DNA from: Lyophyllum atratum
Lineage: Eukaryota; Basidiomycota; Agaricomycetes; Agaricales; Lyophyllaceae
Assembly (NCBI GenBank): GCA_014905825.1
Contig: JACGCN010000007.1
Span: 434,001 to 498,000 of the forward strand
Length of the DNA stretch: 64,000 nt
Direction of reading: 5' to 3'
Made by a program: the position numbers and the translations under genes
Notes under the pieces: generated by a model
What the model saw: only the letters and a program-made list of their open reading frames with translations
What the model was told of the DNA's origin: nothing
Database searches by the model: none
Shown here: positions 26,023-37,334 of the stretch, in pieces
Layout of the letters: the number at the start of each line of letters is the position of its first letter
Position numbering within the stretch: position 1 is the stretch's first letter

Positions 26023-29000
26023 CGTGAAGGACGAGGAAGAAGGGGATGGTGGAGGTACAAGGACAAAGACGGAACCAGACCGAACAATAGCACAGATATA
26101 CAAAAGTTATATGTACCCTAATAACATTGATTGGGAACAACAACAAAGCTTCCAAAGGAAGATTTCGATACACCCACGATGGCCACAATCCTTGTTGTGA
26201 TGCTGCCGAGCCCGTCGTTCCTACACGCTGAGGGGTTACCTGGACATTCGCCATGGCAATCCCAATGGTGACCGTCCGTTGACAGGCAATATGTACTTTC
26301 TTGGGCCGACTGACTGGTACGCTGATTTCATCACTCACTATCAAGTCTCTCAAGATCCATTGATTCCTGGTCTTTACTCAAGCTGACACCACTCCAGTGC
26401 ACTTCCCGCCCCTTGCGTCTCTGGTATCCCCAGACAGCAGTTATATTTGATCTTAATCATCATGCTTCGTGATTAGGTTGAACGAGGTTGAAGGAGGACT
26501 GAAACTTATGGATGACATGCCATCGCCAATCAGCACACGCATGAGCGCACATGCCCATGTCTTACTCCTGAACACACCCAACTCACAACAGCACATCATT
26601 CTTCTGTACGTGAAACCTGTTGCTAAATGTATGGAGGTACGGACATCTGGCGTGCGCTTCTTCACGAACCGCTGTGACTTGTTGACACTCCCCTCCCCAC
26701 TATCATTGATCAGGACGATATATAGATATAACGTGCGGATCTAGCGGGCTATAGAATGCTGCACAGCATTGGACCGGGCAGTACCAGCGCTCCGAAGGTG
26801 TAAAAAAGTTACCGCTGGTGCTAAATTGATCGGCACGCAAATGTAAAATGGCTCTTCCCATTCAGTAAGTAGCTGACCTTTCCAGGCAGCAGACAGAACC
26901 TTGGGTCGCTTGGTATGTATCGCTCCATTCCGATTGTGGAGGTTATCACTTTCGATTGACTTTCGAGGCACAGAACATGTGTTAAGCCACTCCTATCACA
27001 GGGCCGTCTTGACAGATTGCGACACGACGGATACCAAATTCATACTCCATCCCATGATTTGCGGCCATGGTCTTGCACCAACGTTGCGAATGAAATCGAC
27101 GGAAGATCTCCGAGACTGTGGCTCAATTGACAAAACCTCGGATGACGCAAATCTCTTCATGCTGTGACGACCTGATCTCCACCCTTAGCGACCCCCGCAA
27201 ATCACTCCTACTTAATTCTCTAAGTATATCCTTCGGACCCTTGATTCCAAGTCGCCGGTAGCTATACTTCCAACTTCTGCACCTAGAGAACTGGCAGGAA
27301 TTGCCAGGTTACCTGCTGTTACCTGTCCGTAGCGATGTGAACAGGGTTAATTTTGGTCCGCGGGGAATCACTCAATTCGTCGCAAGCCGAAGTTTGATAT
27401 TTGGTACGGCCTGATATAACTCTCTGCTGCTGTGCACCATGACGTCTCGACGTATTGACAGCAATTGAACTAGCCAGTACCGAGTATGACCAAAAATTCG
27501 CGCCAGTATGCGACAGTTTTGTCTGTCCATGTAGCCGCCCGCCAATGAAAGTAGAAGTCAAGCTTCACAGCTTCAAAGCTTTACGGACGGGACCCAGGTA
27601 TGGGTATCATTCAAGACGTGTGGTCAAACTGACGACGGAAGATTGACTTGACGCTTCTTGGCGCCAGCCACAGGCCCGACCCAAATATATGGCACTGCAT
27701 ATGTTGTGGACGCAAGCTGATCCATGCTGTATCTTTGCCACTTAGCGAATCATCATCGATACATCACTGGGCGACAGCCCGGGGAGACCTGTCACTCGCG
27801 TGATGCCGCATCAACGCTACTTGATCGATTCTGTTCCGCGAAGAGGTCATTCGAGGCGAAGAGGGAGTATCGTATTTTTAGTTTGAACAAGCAGCATGTT
27901 CCCGAGGTATGTTCTGGAGGCCTGCAATGGGTCCAGACTGGAAAGATGAAAAGCCGAATTGAGAAGTGCAATGACGCACGGCAAAGCCGAAGCGAGTAGT
28001 GAAGTAGGCGCAGTGCGATGCAACGGAATGACGGCCTCGGTTGCGTGGCGATGGAGCTGATGGTCGACGCGACTCAGTCTATGCAACATCGAAAATCTGC
28101 GTTGGGCATTGGTGCCGAGGAAGCCGTGAAGTGGGAAGATGGCTGAACATAAGTAACTTCGTATTTGACTGGATGCGCACGCCGCCTATTTTAGTCGGAT
28201 TGAAATCAAGCATACCAACTGTTCATAGTGATCCCGCGATGATTGTTTCGGAGTAGGTGGGAAGAGGATTCCAGACAAGCTCGGGCATTAAGATATGAGG
28301 TTCGAACGGGGAAGATGCGAAACGGAGAAAGAAGCGCCATGGGTGAAGCGAAACTATCAAAGATATCATGATCATGGGCCAGAATTGGAGCTGAAGAACG
28401 CCCAACGATGTAGACCATGGGCGGTGGTCAGATATCAGTACCCTGTCATTAGATCCGTAGGTTGCGCAATGCTGACTTAGAATGACTGCCCTTCGCAGAG
28501 ATGACGGGGCAGCGGGGGCAAGCCGTCGTGAATCGTGAAAAGCTGGCAAGCAATCAAACACTGAGTGAACGCAGAATGAGCGCTGACGATGCGCTCCGAA
28601 GTTTTCACGTCTAATTATTGCCAGGTAAAGAATCGACATGCGAGCAAGCGGAGGTATAGCTTAATCCGTGGTGATGCTTCGCGCTTCCACAGTTACCGGA
28701 ATGACAGATGGTACCCTAATAAAAGATAAAGGCTCTGCATCGCAGCCAATGGTGAACAGGAAAGATGGCGAGAAAATGCGTTCTGAATCTCCGCAGCGAA
28801 AACACAGCGTCACATGCTTTTCGCTGCATCCATGGGACGTGAGATTATCGCAAGGCGACTTTCCTCTGGAGCCTGATTAATCTTTCTCAGTGATTCCAGG
28901 ATTGGAGAGCCTGCGCAAGGTGAGGAACCAGAAATCTTACAATCCGAAATACGAGCGAAGGCTGCTACGCCACTCGAGGTAAACTTTTGAAAAAGTACGG

Positions 29001-29450
29001 TTAGTACTGAATTGAGCCCATGATCGGACAGGGAGGCGAGTACTAATTCCAAGGGTTTAGTCGTGCGATAAATGATGCAACAAACATTGACCTTGATTCT
29101 CCCTCAAGTCTTTGGCAAGGAACTCGTAGCGCAAGTCAGAGCGCAGGATTTTGCCAGCGCAGTCATGGCGCAAAAAAGGGTCAAGGGTGCCACGTTTCAA
29201 TGTTTGAGCAAGTTGAAATGTGGCGCGGGTGGCTGTGCGCTCGTCACGGGCACCACGTTCTGTGACGTGTCCATTACATTGCCGAGATCCCTTTGCCAGC
29301 CAGCTCATCGTTTGCTCCCAACCACATCAATCTCGTTATCGATAGGCTGAGTTGCGCCTTCATTCTAAGGTATGTCTGCTGTACACTGTGTGCAGGATTT
29401 ATGTCTGAAGTCATTCATTTCCCCGGGAAATTCTTTAGGTTCATTCCAGA
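26023..29450. other. gene-poor stretch
   Basis: About 3.4 kb without a convincing gene. It contains the MAP kinase promoter on the left and the SEC62 leader on the right. Scattered frames of 60-138 codons on both strands show no domain, no splice-linked continuation and no compositional bias towards coding. No tRNA, long repeat or transposon end was recognised by eye. Confidence 0.45.
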
Positions 29451-30365
29451 ATGGAACAACAACTAAAAGCCCCTCCGGAAATCAAAAATGTTGCTCAGTT
29501 CCTGCGAAGTACGTTGAAGGCTCGGGTAGGAGCCTTGAATGGAAAACGCCTCGATTACTTCAAAGGTTCGTCGTGGAATTGTTACATGTCATGCATCGAA
29601 ACTGACGATTTGGTGGCACCCCTAGGCAAATCCGCGATCAAAGCTCTCCAATCTCCCGCATACCTAAAACTCAAGGATGTTCCTCCTGTCACGAATGAAA
29701 CGCAGGCCGCCACTGTTCTCCAAGCTGTGAACGCATTCGCCTTCTTCCTCCGAGTTCAGCGCGGTGGCCCCTCAGGCTCCACAAGTTCGTCACCAAAAAA
29801 CCTCCAAATCATCCAGGAACAGATGTTTGCGCCCGACGAGTACTACGCATGGTTCTTTGAGGGCTCGCAATGGACGACGTACGCCGGTGGCATCCTCATG
29901 GTTGCGATCATGCTCGCTGGCGTCATGTTCCCCCTCTGGCCGCCCATCATGCGGCTAGGTGTTTGGTATCTAAGTATCGGGATGCTTGGTCTCATCGGTC
30001 TCTTCTTCGCCATTGCTATTCTACGACTCATCTTCTACGTCATCACCATCGTTGTCGCGAGTCCCGGTATATGGATATTCCCGAAACTCTTCGCCGATGT
30101 TGGATTCGTACGTCTTTCTTTTCTATCCTCACTTCTATGACTTACGATTATGTAGGTCGAGTCCTTTATACCTTTGTGGGAGTGGGATCTACCCAAGAAG
30201 AAGTCCAAGAAGAAGAAGGGTGAAAAGAGTGAGAAGAAGTTGAAGGCCAAGGTGGTTTCCACCAACGGTGACGGGGCTTTCATAGAGGAGGTGGATGATT
30301 CTGGTGACTCCCGACCTCACAGCCGCTCTGCGAGGGTGGAGGAGGTGGAAGATGAGGATGCATAG
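29451..30365 (+). CDS. SEC62: SEC62, ER post-translational translocation subunit
   Basis: Membrane subunit of the Sec62/63 complex that, with Sec61 and Kar2/BiP, imports proteins post-translationally into the ER. 288 residues in two exons: 29451-30107 and 30156-30365, with a 48-nt intron. The N-terminal cytosolic part has the FKGSSWNCYMSCIETDD-like stretch. Two hydrophobic segments (YAGGILMVAIMLAGVMFPLW and LGVWYLSIGMLGLIGLFFAI, extending into a third apolar stretch) form the family's membrane hairpin with the conserved short LWP-containing loop. The tail starts LWEWDLPKKKSKKKKG, strongly basic, and finishes acidic (VEEVEDEDA). The ATG at 29451 is in good context and directly precedes the conserved region. 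Confidence 0.93.
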
Positions 30366-30557
30366 GATGTTCACAGTGGATGTATATTTTTCTCGGGCAC
30401 ATCTGTCTACTATTTATTCCATACTCCCTGCCCCAACCACTCCCTATTCCATGACCAGTTCTCGATCATCTATCATGCCTGCCGCTAATGATTAATGTAT
30501 ATTTGGTCGTTCATAGAGGTGCCTACGACCTAATTCTGCGTCAATCATGATGCACCC

Positions 30558-30801
30558 CATGCTACAATGCCGAACACCTAGAAGCAGAGTGCAGGGGAAA
30601 GTCCTATTATCCCGTTGGGATAAAAGGGGAGGAAGGGTAGCATCACTTGGAACTGCCAACTGACGCAGAGCATCTCATGCATGCTCAATCCCACTTTTCA
30701 GTTCAATAGCCCTAAGTGTATCAAACTCAAGGAATACAGCTTCTTCGCTTCTTCTTCGTCACCCGCCATCTGGGAAGACGCGTCAACTACGAGGCCGTAG
30801 G
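30558..30801. repeat. segmental duplication, decayed copy
   Basis: About 244 bases match 35399-35645 in the same orientation at roughly 85% by eye. The match begins CATGCTAC and ends near CGTAGG/CTTAGG. It includes coding sequence, the 3' splice site and a little intron of the TPR gene, so the copying was at DNA level. Confidence 0.85.
30607..30769 (-). pseudogene. fragment of the TPR gene's last exon
   Basis: Minus-strand copy of the final exon of the TPR gene at 35449-36964. It begins ATGGCGGGTGACGAAGAAGA and is preceded by the same TCTTCCCAG acceptor. It is 163 bases against 165 in the parent, and the frame breaks shortly after the Tyr-Ser-Leu-Ser-Leu stretch because one G is missing in the GGGG run. 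No upstream exons of the gene are present nearby, so it cannot be functional as a TPR protein. Confidence 0.85.
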
Positions 30802-30885
30802 TGACAGCCATGAGCCATTTCATACTCAATGTTGCCATTACCGGTTCGCTCTACCTTTTCGCTGCATACGACCAGTTTACTCATA

Positions 30886-31369
30886 ATGCTCCCAGGTGAT
30901 CCAGCTAGTGGGAAACGTAGCCTAAAGCAAAAAATTGTCAGGAGTTCACCCTCATATTGATTGCTCTCAAGCTCACGGCTTTGCTCAGGACACCTGTGCT
31001 GTTCGCCGGAACGGCAAGACCTTCGGTTTTTTGGGCCACATCGTGGACGACGCGTCTGGACGTCTAGATGTTGACTTTGCTGTGGCAGTAATTGATGCCT
31101 CCCAATCATATTACTCTTTCATGAAGAAGCCATATGTCCGCCAAGCTTGCGATCTGGTAACTGCCGCCCGAACCTGCGTGGTTGGTACCAAGCGCGACAT
31201 GATTCCGCACGACTACTCTTCTGCAGACCTTAATGCACGTTGCCAGCCAACTTGGGCCGCATATTACCAAAGAGTTCGATACTTCTCCGTTGACTGCTTA
31301 GGCGGACAGGGCGTCAACAGCCTGTGCGAACATATCGGTCTGCACACCTCCCTGAATTTCGTTGGATGA
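30886..31369 (+). pseudogene. degenerate small-GTPase-like sequence
   Basis: The plus strand reads MLPGDPASGKRSLKQKIV, which resembles a Ras-type G1 box (GDxxxGKTSL) with the key Thr/Ser replaced by Arg. After a stop or an unresolved intron, a long frame from about 30980 to the stop at 31369 continues with DFAVAVIDASQSYYSFMKK and VVGTKRDMIP, the latter a G4-like TKxD. No clean DxxG box or splice pattern joining the two parts was found. I treat it as a broken or highly diverged GTPase-like gene. An intact but divergent gene with an unrecognised intron remains possible. Confidence 0.45.
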
Positions 31370-31466
31370 TGCTGACCGCTAATCTGTAGTCAATGTAACG
31401 AGTCGCGATGCGAAAAGGAGCATCACATCACAATTGACATCTGCGTTTTCTAAATTCACGACCTAC

Positions 31467-32427
31467 ATGTTGGATCTTGTTGCCGCGACGTTCTCTCTTC
31501 CTGTGCCTAGGGATGTCAATCGAGACGTAAGCCTGAACTTGTTTGCCTTCGAACACCCTGCTTAATCCCTGACAGACACCCGATGGTGAGGAATTGGATG
31601 ATGACACTGTCGATTCGTTGGTGTCTTCGCCACTGGCAAAGGCCTGGGATGAGGCTTTAAAGGCGCGGGCTAACAGCACTCACGATCACATGCCAACACA
31701 TCAAATCTCAACCTCTTTGATCGCGAAGGCAAACTCCCCGCACGAGAGGGCTGCCATGGATTATGTTCGTCGTCATACACTTATACCGGTTCCACAGCTT
31801 CGTCATCGTAATCTTCGTGAATGGCTGGTATCGGATCTCATTGAAGGGGAGATGCTTCTCGAGTGCTGGGATAAGCAGAGCCCCTTCATGAAATTTCGCA
31901 TTGCTTGTACGATGCGACGATACCTCTCTCAGCTGCGCAGCCTCCAGAACACCATGCCTGGTAGACCGGAGGACCATGTCGTCGATGGTCGCCTTTTTGA
32001 ACATCAAGCGCATGGCCCATTCCAATCTCTGTATCATTTCCAGTCTTGGTGCGAAATGATTGCGATGACGGGATGGTGCTCTGTGGCTGCGCATTTTAGA
32101 AATGTTGGCAGGCTTGCCAAACTGAAGTCACAACCCGTCGTCGGAGAGCCCTGGGATCTAGTCTACGCCCATGGAGATTTGAATCTCTCCAACATTATTC
32201 TCTCGAAAAACGGCGTCCTGTGGATTATCGACTGGCAGGAAAGTGGTTTTTTCCCTAGCTGGTTTGATGGCGTCTCAATGGCTTCATATGAAGAAGCACC
32301 ACAATCTTGGCACTTTTTACGACCGTTCATGGCGGGCAAGGAGTCGGACAACAAATACGACAATCTCTGGTCATTTTTCCTCCAGGACATCCACCGTTTC
32401 GCTTACTCCGAACCATACGAAGGTTAG
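31467..32427 (+). CDS. APH-fold (aminoglycoside phosphotransferase-like) kinase
   Basis: Predicted small-molecule or protein kinase-like enzyme of 303 residues in two exons: 31467-31526 and 31576-32427, with a 49-nt intron. The C-lobe has the APH catalytic loop AHGDLNLSNIIL (His-Gly-Asp-x4-Asn) and the metal-binding IIDWQESGFFPSWFD. Upstream lie a hinge-like VSDLIEGEMLLECW and VRRHTLIPVPQ, both frequent in fungal APH-family proteins. No clear invariant-lysine loop is visible, and the N-terminal lobe looks shortened. Fungal genomes carry many such paralogues of unknown substrate, so an antibiotic-resistance role should not be assumed. Its left neighbour is the GTPase-like remnant. Confidence in the first exon is lower than in the second. 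Confidence 0.75.
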
Positions 32428-33883
32428 AAGGTGAGCAGAGGGTCGGCGCTGAAGAGTTTGATCATGTTGTAGTCGAAGTTGAGAAATTCGTAGCGGTTCT
32501 TGCCGCTGGCCTCGGGGTGATATATGTGTGCAGTTGGTCGATACATGTCAACTGATACACCAGCGCTATCCTTGCCAGGTGATTTCAACTTGTGTGTAGA
32601 GCGCCAGTCTTCAAATCAGTACTTCTGGCTGCTCAGATCGTGGTGGAAGCAACCTCTAGGCCTTGGATAGCAGTGAAGTCTTCAATCTTTTTGTCAAGCC
32701 GCGAGAGTGGCACGCAGATCTCGATGGCGGGTACGGACATCTATAAGCAAGTGTGTTCCAAAGGCAGCAGTACATCGTGGAGAGCGCACCTTGGAGGAGG
32801 AAGATTCAATATTGGGATGCTGAGTATTTTGGCCGTCGCAGTTGACAGGATGCGGTTTATAAGTTTTCTCGGCCCCGGCGAAGTACAGTTAGAGGCTCCA
32901 GTGCGGGGAAGAATAAACCGTGACATCGCTTGTTCGTCTGACTCAAAGTTACTCCGACAAACAAGAGAGCCGCCGAGGGGCAGCAAGGAGAAGGATAGCA
33001 AAGGGGTTACCATCCGCTCTTTGGACCCACAAACCAGAACGATGAGATATCGAACGCCGATAAAGATTTCTGACATCTTGGTACTCGCCTGACTGAACAT
33101 GCAACTTGGAAGGATTGACGGTTGCTCGCCTGCTCAACTTATCTGTTATAACCTGCGGAGTGGCCCAATTCCTGTATAACCATATTTAATGGCGCCAAGT
33201 TGAGCGGAGTTGCAGGCCTGGAGAACTTCAATGAGGCGGAGAGCATGTGCATCATAGATCAAGGGACCCACAGCGGCTACTATTGGATGCAGAAACAGAC
33301 TTCAAATGGAACCCCAAAGATACAAAGTCACATTGGTGGCGGGGATGCCGTTTCGAGGATGATTAGGCAAGGGATTCACCTGGAGGTTGACCGAAAACGG
33401 AAAACTGAAGAGCAGCTGCAAAGGCGACGAAAAGACTTGATAGAAACGCCCCCACAAACCACAGCCTGCGATGAATTGGGCATCTGACAATTGTTGCTCT
33501 GACTCGACACGGCTCAAGCCCAGCAGTAAAAGAGAGTGACAAGAACATCCCCGCAAGGATAGGCTCAATTAATCGAAGCATGGCGAAGGTCGTTCTGACT
33601 CGACACCCAGGAGTGAAAGAAAGCCTAGAGAAGTGAAGACCGTCCCGAACCATCAGGAGACACATCTTCTTGATCCTTTTCCAGACTTCATCCGAAAATA
33701 TGTGCAGAGTTGTCGCAGTCAAGGGATGAGCGACTCGAAAAAAATCAGGAACAAAGATCGACAAGAAGTACAGCAAATCGAGCCAAGAACTGAGTCCCAG
33801 TCTCTAAGTCCACGAGCATTCTCTCGATGGCTCAATGCCTGCAATTATCGGATGACTGAGCCACAAATAAGCCCATTCAAGAA
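32428..33883. other. intergenic
   Basis: About 1.46 kb between the APH-like gene and the sirtuin stop codon. Frames on both strands (for example 166 codons at 32592-33092) show no recognisable features. Confidence 0.4.
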
Positions 33884-34947
33884 TCAATCCGCAAGCTCGG
33901 GGAATACATGTGGTAGGACTTCCTCGCAACGTCCACGAAACACGGAATCCGCCTTCTCATCTTTCTCACTGGGATCAAGATTAAACACAGCAACATGCCC
34001 ATTGCGGCGCTGAACACGATAAGCATAGCCAGCAGCTGGATGTACCTGGATTTCACGGTCAGATTACCTGCAGAAGCAATACAGCCGGAGGGCACGTACC
34101 GTCGAAGAAGTCCCAATAACGAGACACATGTCAGCCTTGTAAACGAGCGAATTGATCTCATCAAGATGATATGGCTTCTCGCCAAACCATACGACACCTG
34201 GCCTCGCGAGCTCCTGGCACTCAGGGCAGCGCGGTAGCTGATCCAAAGGAATATCGTGATCCTTCGAGCCAGCATCAGTATAGTTCTGGATGTCCTCTTC
34301 TGCTTCGCCTAGAGCATGACACAGAGGATTGGAGAAGTCTTCAGCACGCCATGCGCATTTCGTGCACTGAACTTCGAAGAGCTTTCCATGCATCTCGAGT
34401 ATAGAGCCTTTTCGAGCGCGATTTTCCGAGCCTCCAAGGTTCTGTCGCGTCAATTCAGAGGCGAGATTGTGAGCCGCTGTCTTTGAGAGCCTGTCCACAT
34501 TCTGGGTTATCAGAGTGAACGACTGCGCCGCGGGAGCGACAGTCTTAAGTAGACTAGGGATGGCGAGCTTGGCCAAAATCTCGTGTGCCATGTTTGGCTG
34601 CGCCTCCAATGCTCTATGGGGCGCGATTGAATTTTTGAGCCGGTGGAGGGCCGGAATATAACCTACTTTCTGCGACGGTAGTGATAGAACTGCCACACAA
34701 GCGACGGATTCTCTTTGAATGCCTCTGGAGTGGCGAGGCTGGTGGCATCGAGGGATCGCCACATTCCACCTCCATCTCTGAAAGTCGGTATACCTGGAAC
34801 GTGTCATGCGATAGATGGGCATGAAATCTAAGAGGATGAAAGGCATGTCAAACCTGAGGCTGCTGATAGCCCAGCACCTGCGATGACAATGATATGCTTT
34901 GCCGTTGTAAATGCTTCTCTAAATTTGAGTATGGTATCAGCATCCAT
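33884..34947 (-). CDS. sirtuin, SIRT5-like NAD-dependent deacylase
   Basis: NAD-dependent lysine deacylase of 298 residues in four exons: 34947-34854, 34793-34667, 34613-34100 and 34045-33884. The introns are 53-60 nt and close in frame. Sirtuin landmarks in order: NAD site [34 protein letters not shown]; catalytic histidine in [13 protein letters not shown]; two zinc Cys pairs (CTKC and CPEC); [22 protein letters not shown]. The FYHYRRR segment carries the Tyr and Arg that in human SIRT5 select succinyl/malonyl/glutaryl lysine, so this is predicted to be a class III desuccinylase-type enzyme, often mitochondrial. No strong targeting peptide is evident. The insertion between the zinc Cys pairs ([17 protein letters not shown]) is typical of fungal members. 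Confidence 0.93.
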
Positions 34948-35448
34948 TTTCAGCCGAGTCGCGGAACGTGGGTGTTATGTCTAGCTGCTGGTGCGGAAAT
35001 TCGAGGAACAGGAGCAAATGTGAGGCCTACGACAGTGCTGGTGACCTTCTAAGTCGATGTTTGGCGGGGCGGCAAGGCCGATTATGGTCGGAGTTCGAAT
35101 TGGTTCGATCGTTTAATTCGGCGGACAAGATATACAGTAACTGCGATGAAAGTGTCGAAAGTTGAAACACACTATATACGTCGAGAAAAATACGGACGGG
35201 GATTTGTGTGGCAATTCTATCACTACAATCGTACTTTATATTCATGTTGCCAAGTGCTCGGTGGGTCATTCTGATCTCGTGTATGTGTTTCCTGGGGTTC
35301 ATGCCAAGATCGACGATCGACGCAATCAGCGCGACATCGAGAGCAAATCGAGAGCAAGACTCTCAGGCCAAAAAATTCGCGTCCCATCTTCCTACCCTCA
35401 TGCTACACATGCCGAACTCCTAGAAGCAGGGTGCAGCGGCAAGTCCTA
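34948..35448. other. intergenic
   Basis: About 500 bases, including the sirtuin promoter on the left and 3' untranslated sequence of the TPR gene on the right. The duplicated segment begins inside it at 35399. No gene seen. Confidence 0.45.
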
Positions 35449-35645
35449 TTATCCCGTTGGGATAAAGGGAGAGGGAGGGGTAGCATCACTTGGAATCGTC
35501 AACTGACGCAGAGCATCTCGTGCATGCTCCACCCCACTTTCCAGTCCAATAGCCCCTGAGTGTTTCAAACTTAACGAATACAGCTTCTTCGCTTCTTCTT
35601 CGTCACCAGCCATCTGGGAAGACGCGTCAACCCCAAGGTCTTAGG
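35399..35645. repeat. segmental duplication, source copy
   Basis: Matches 30558-30801. It covers the last coding exon and stop of the TPR gene, about 50 bases of 3' flank and the 3' end of the last intron. Confidence 0.85.
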
Positions 35646-36964
35646 CAACCGAAGCACATGAACGAACGTACTTGTTTCAAAGCCGCGACGTTGAATAGCG
35701 CCACTGCAAATGCAACCTCACAGGTAGGATCTGGAGTCGCCGAGGTCTCTTTTGCATGCATGGCGATCTCTAGGCCTTTCGTTGCCCAAGCTTCGGCTTG
35801 GTGGAGGACTTCTTCAGTAGGTTTGGGCTGGCTGCGAATGATTAGATCCGATAGGTTGGACATCAGTTGTGCACCTGGAACCAGATCACCCGTCAAAACC
35901 GAATGGGAACGGGAAGTTGGAAACTAAAACTATGCGAACCTCGACATCTGTCCTCGTCAGAGGAGCTCTGGGGTGATGGTGGCACCAAAATAGATATGGC
36001 TTGCAGATAAAGGGGCATAGCGTAGCTATGAGGTCCATCAGCAACGTCCAATCCAATGGGAGTAGATAAACGTACTCCAATCTGCCTGCGCGTGCGTACA
36101 AGGTTCCCAGAGCTTCCAGAGGCGCGGCGACATCCATCTTAGTCGCCCAATTGGGCAATGAAAGCTCCGATATCATGATTCGAGTATTGGGATCCCCGAC
36201 CTCTGTGCTCTCAGCTTCCCTTGCACGTTCAGGGTCCCTAGGTGGCCCGCCCAATCGCAGCACAGACTTTAGAACGGCCTCGACAGCCCACACCAGGTGC
36301 CGCTCCTCTTCTTCTGGCATTTGGAGGGCAGATGCCAATTCTCCTAGCCTGTACGAAATTGTGATGGCCCGGAGCTTTTCTGGTCCACTCAGTCGCCCCT
36401 CTTTCTCGGCTTGCTTTAACATCGCGAGTGCATCCTCGTAGACATCGTAAGCTTCGTCGGGTTTGCCATTCAACTCTAAAACACTAGCTAGAAGAACTGC
36501 GATTCCGGACGTCTTGAGGTATGGATCCGTCTTAAAAGCCTCGATGGGGAGAGTTTTTGCTTTCTCCCATGCCCTAGCCATCGTTTTCAAAGAAGATACG
36601 GCACAGATCGGTTTCTGATTGCAAACCTTCGTAAAAAGCGTTCACTGAGGTCCAGATCACCTTTATTTCGTGCTTTGAGGGCGCCCCGTAGGTCTGTTCG
36701 GACTTCGGGAGGCCAAAGCGTCAACATTCCGTAGATATCATAACTTCATATATTCGAAAAGCATTTGTCAGACCCTGGGCATAATGAAGTAGTAATAGGA
36801 CACACGTACATGCCATAGGCCGTTGCCCCGATTCCGGCAACGAGCAGCAGCGTCAAGAAAGGCGGTATGCGAGGCCGAGGAGCTGGGCTCTTGGCTTGAG
36901 AGTCACCTGTCTGCGTGCTTTCTTGTGTGTATGCCTGTTTCATCTGGATCCTGGCTGGCACCAT
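35449..36964 (-). CDS. membrane-anchored TPR protein, possibly Mgr3-like
   Basis: Protein of about 407 residues in six exons: 36964-36810, 36743-36627, 36573-36076, 36025-35940, 35874-35672 and 35613-35449, closing in frame. A single transmembrane helix near residues 30-50 (FLTLLLVAGIGATAYGMY) is followed by tetratricopeptide-like helices (for example SGIAVLLASVLELNGKPDEA, ISYRLGELASALQMPEEEER, APLEALGTLYARAGRLEYA, AFAVALFNVAALKQ). One TM plus TPRs resembles yeast Mgr3, an adaptor of the mitochondrial i-AAA protease; this is tentative. The frame stays open upstream of the chosen Met to about 37150 and encodes an Arg/Ser-rich stretch that looks like a mitochondrial presequence, but no ATG is in frame before a stop, so an upstream exon or non-AUG start may exist. 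Confidence 0.8.
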
Positions 36965-37334
36965 TCGCGAAGCCCGATGCGTCCATGAATCCCGTAATAG
37001 AGGGCTGAGGCGGGTGGCGACGCCCAGTTGGCTTATTTTACGATTCGTGATGGTCGATAAATGTCGACTGCTTCGTAAAATTAATGGTGGGTTTTCTTGA
37101 CAAACGGAAGACGTTAGGAGTTCATAAAATTGTTGACAATGTTGCGACAATGGTCATGACGATTCGTGAGTCTCAGTCAGTGTGCACAAGTTTGTGCTCT
37201 TGCCTTACGTAATAGTCGCGTCGACCACCTGACCACTCCCGTTTGCACCGCGCTCGACGTCGGACCACATCATGATTCTCTTCGAAGTTGTCTTTCTTCC
37301 TTACACTTTTCCAGATCGCTGAATCTAGGAAAAA
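36965..37334. promoter_or_regulatory. divergent promoter region TPR gene / STAND gene
   Basis: About 370 bases between divergent starts. The left part may be coding if the TPR gene starts further upstream. Confidence 0.35.

Noticed and set aside
31467..32427. Antibiotic-resistance gene reading of the APH-like frame
   Set aside because: The fold is shared by many fungal kinases of unknown substrate. Nothing in the sequence points to aminoglycosides.
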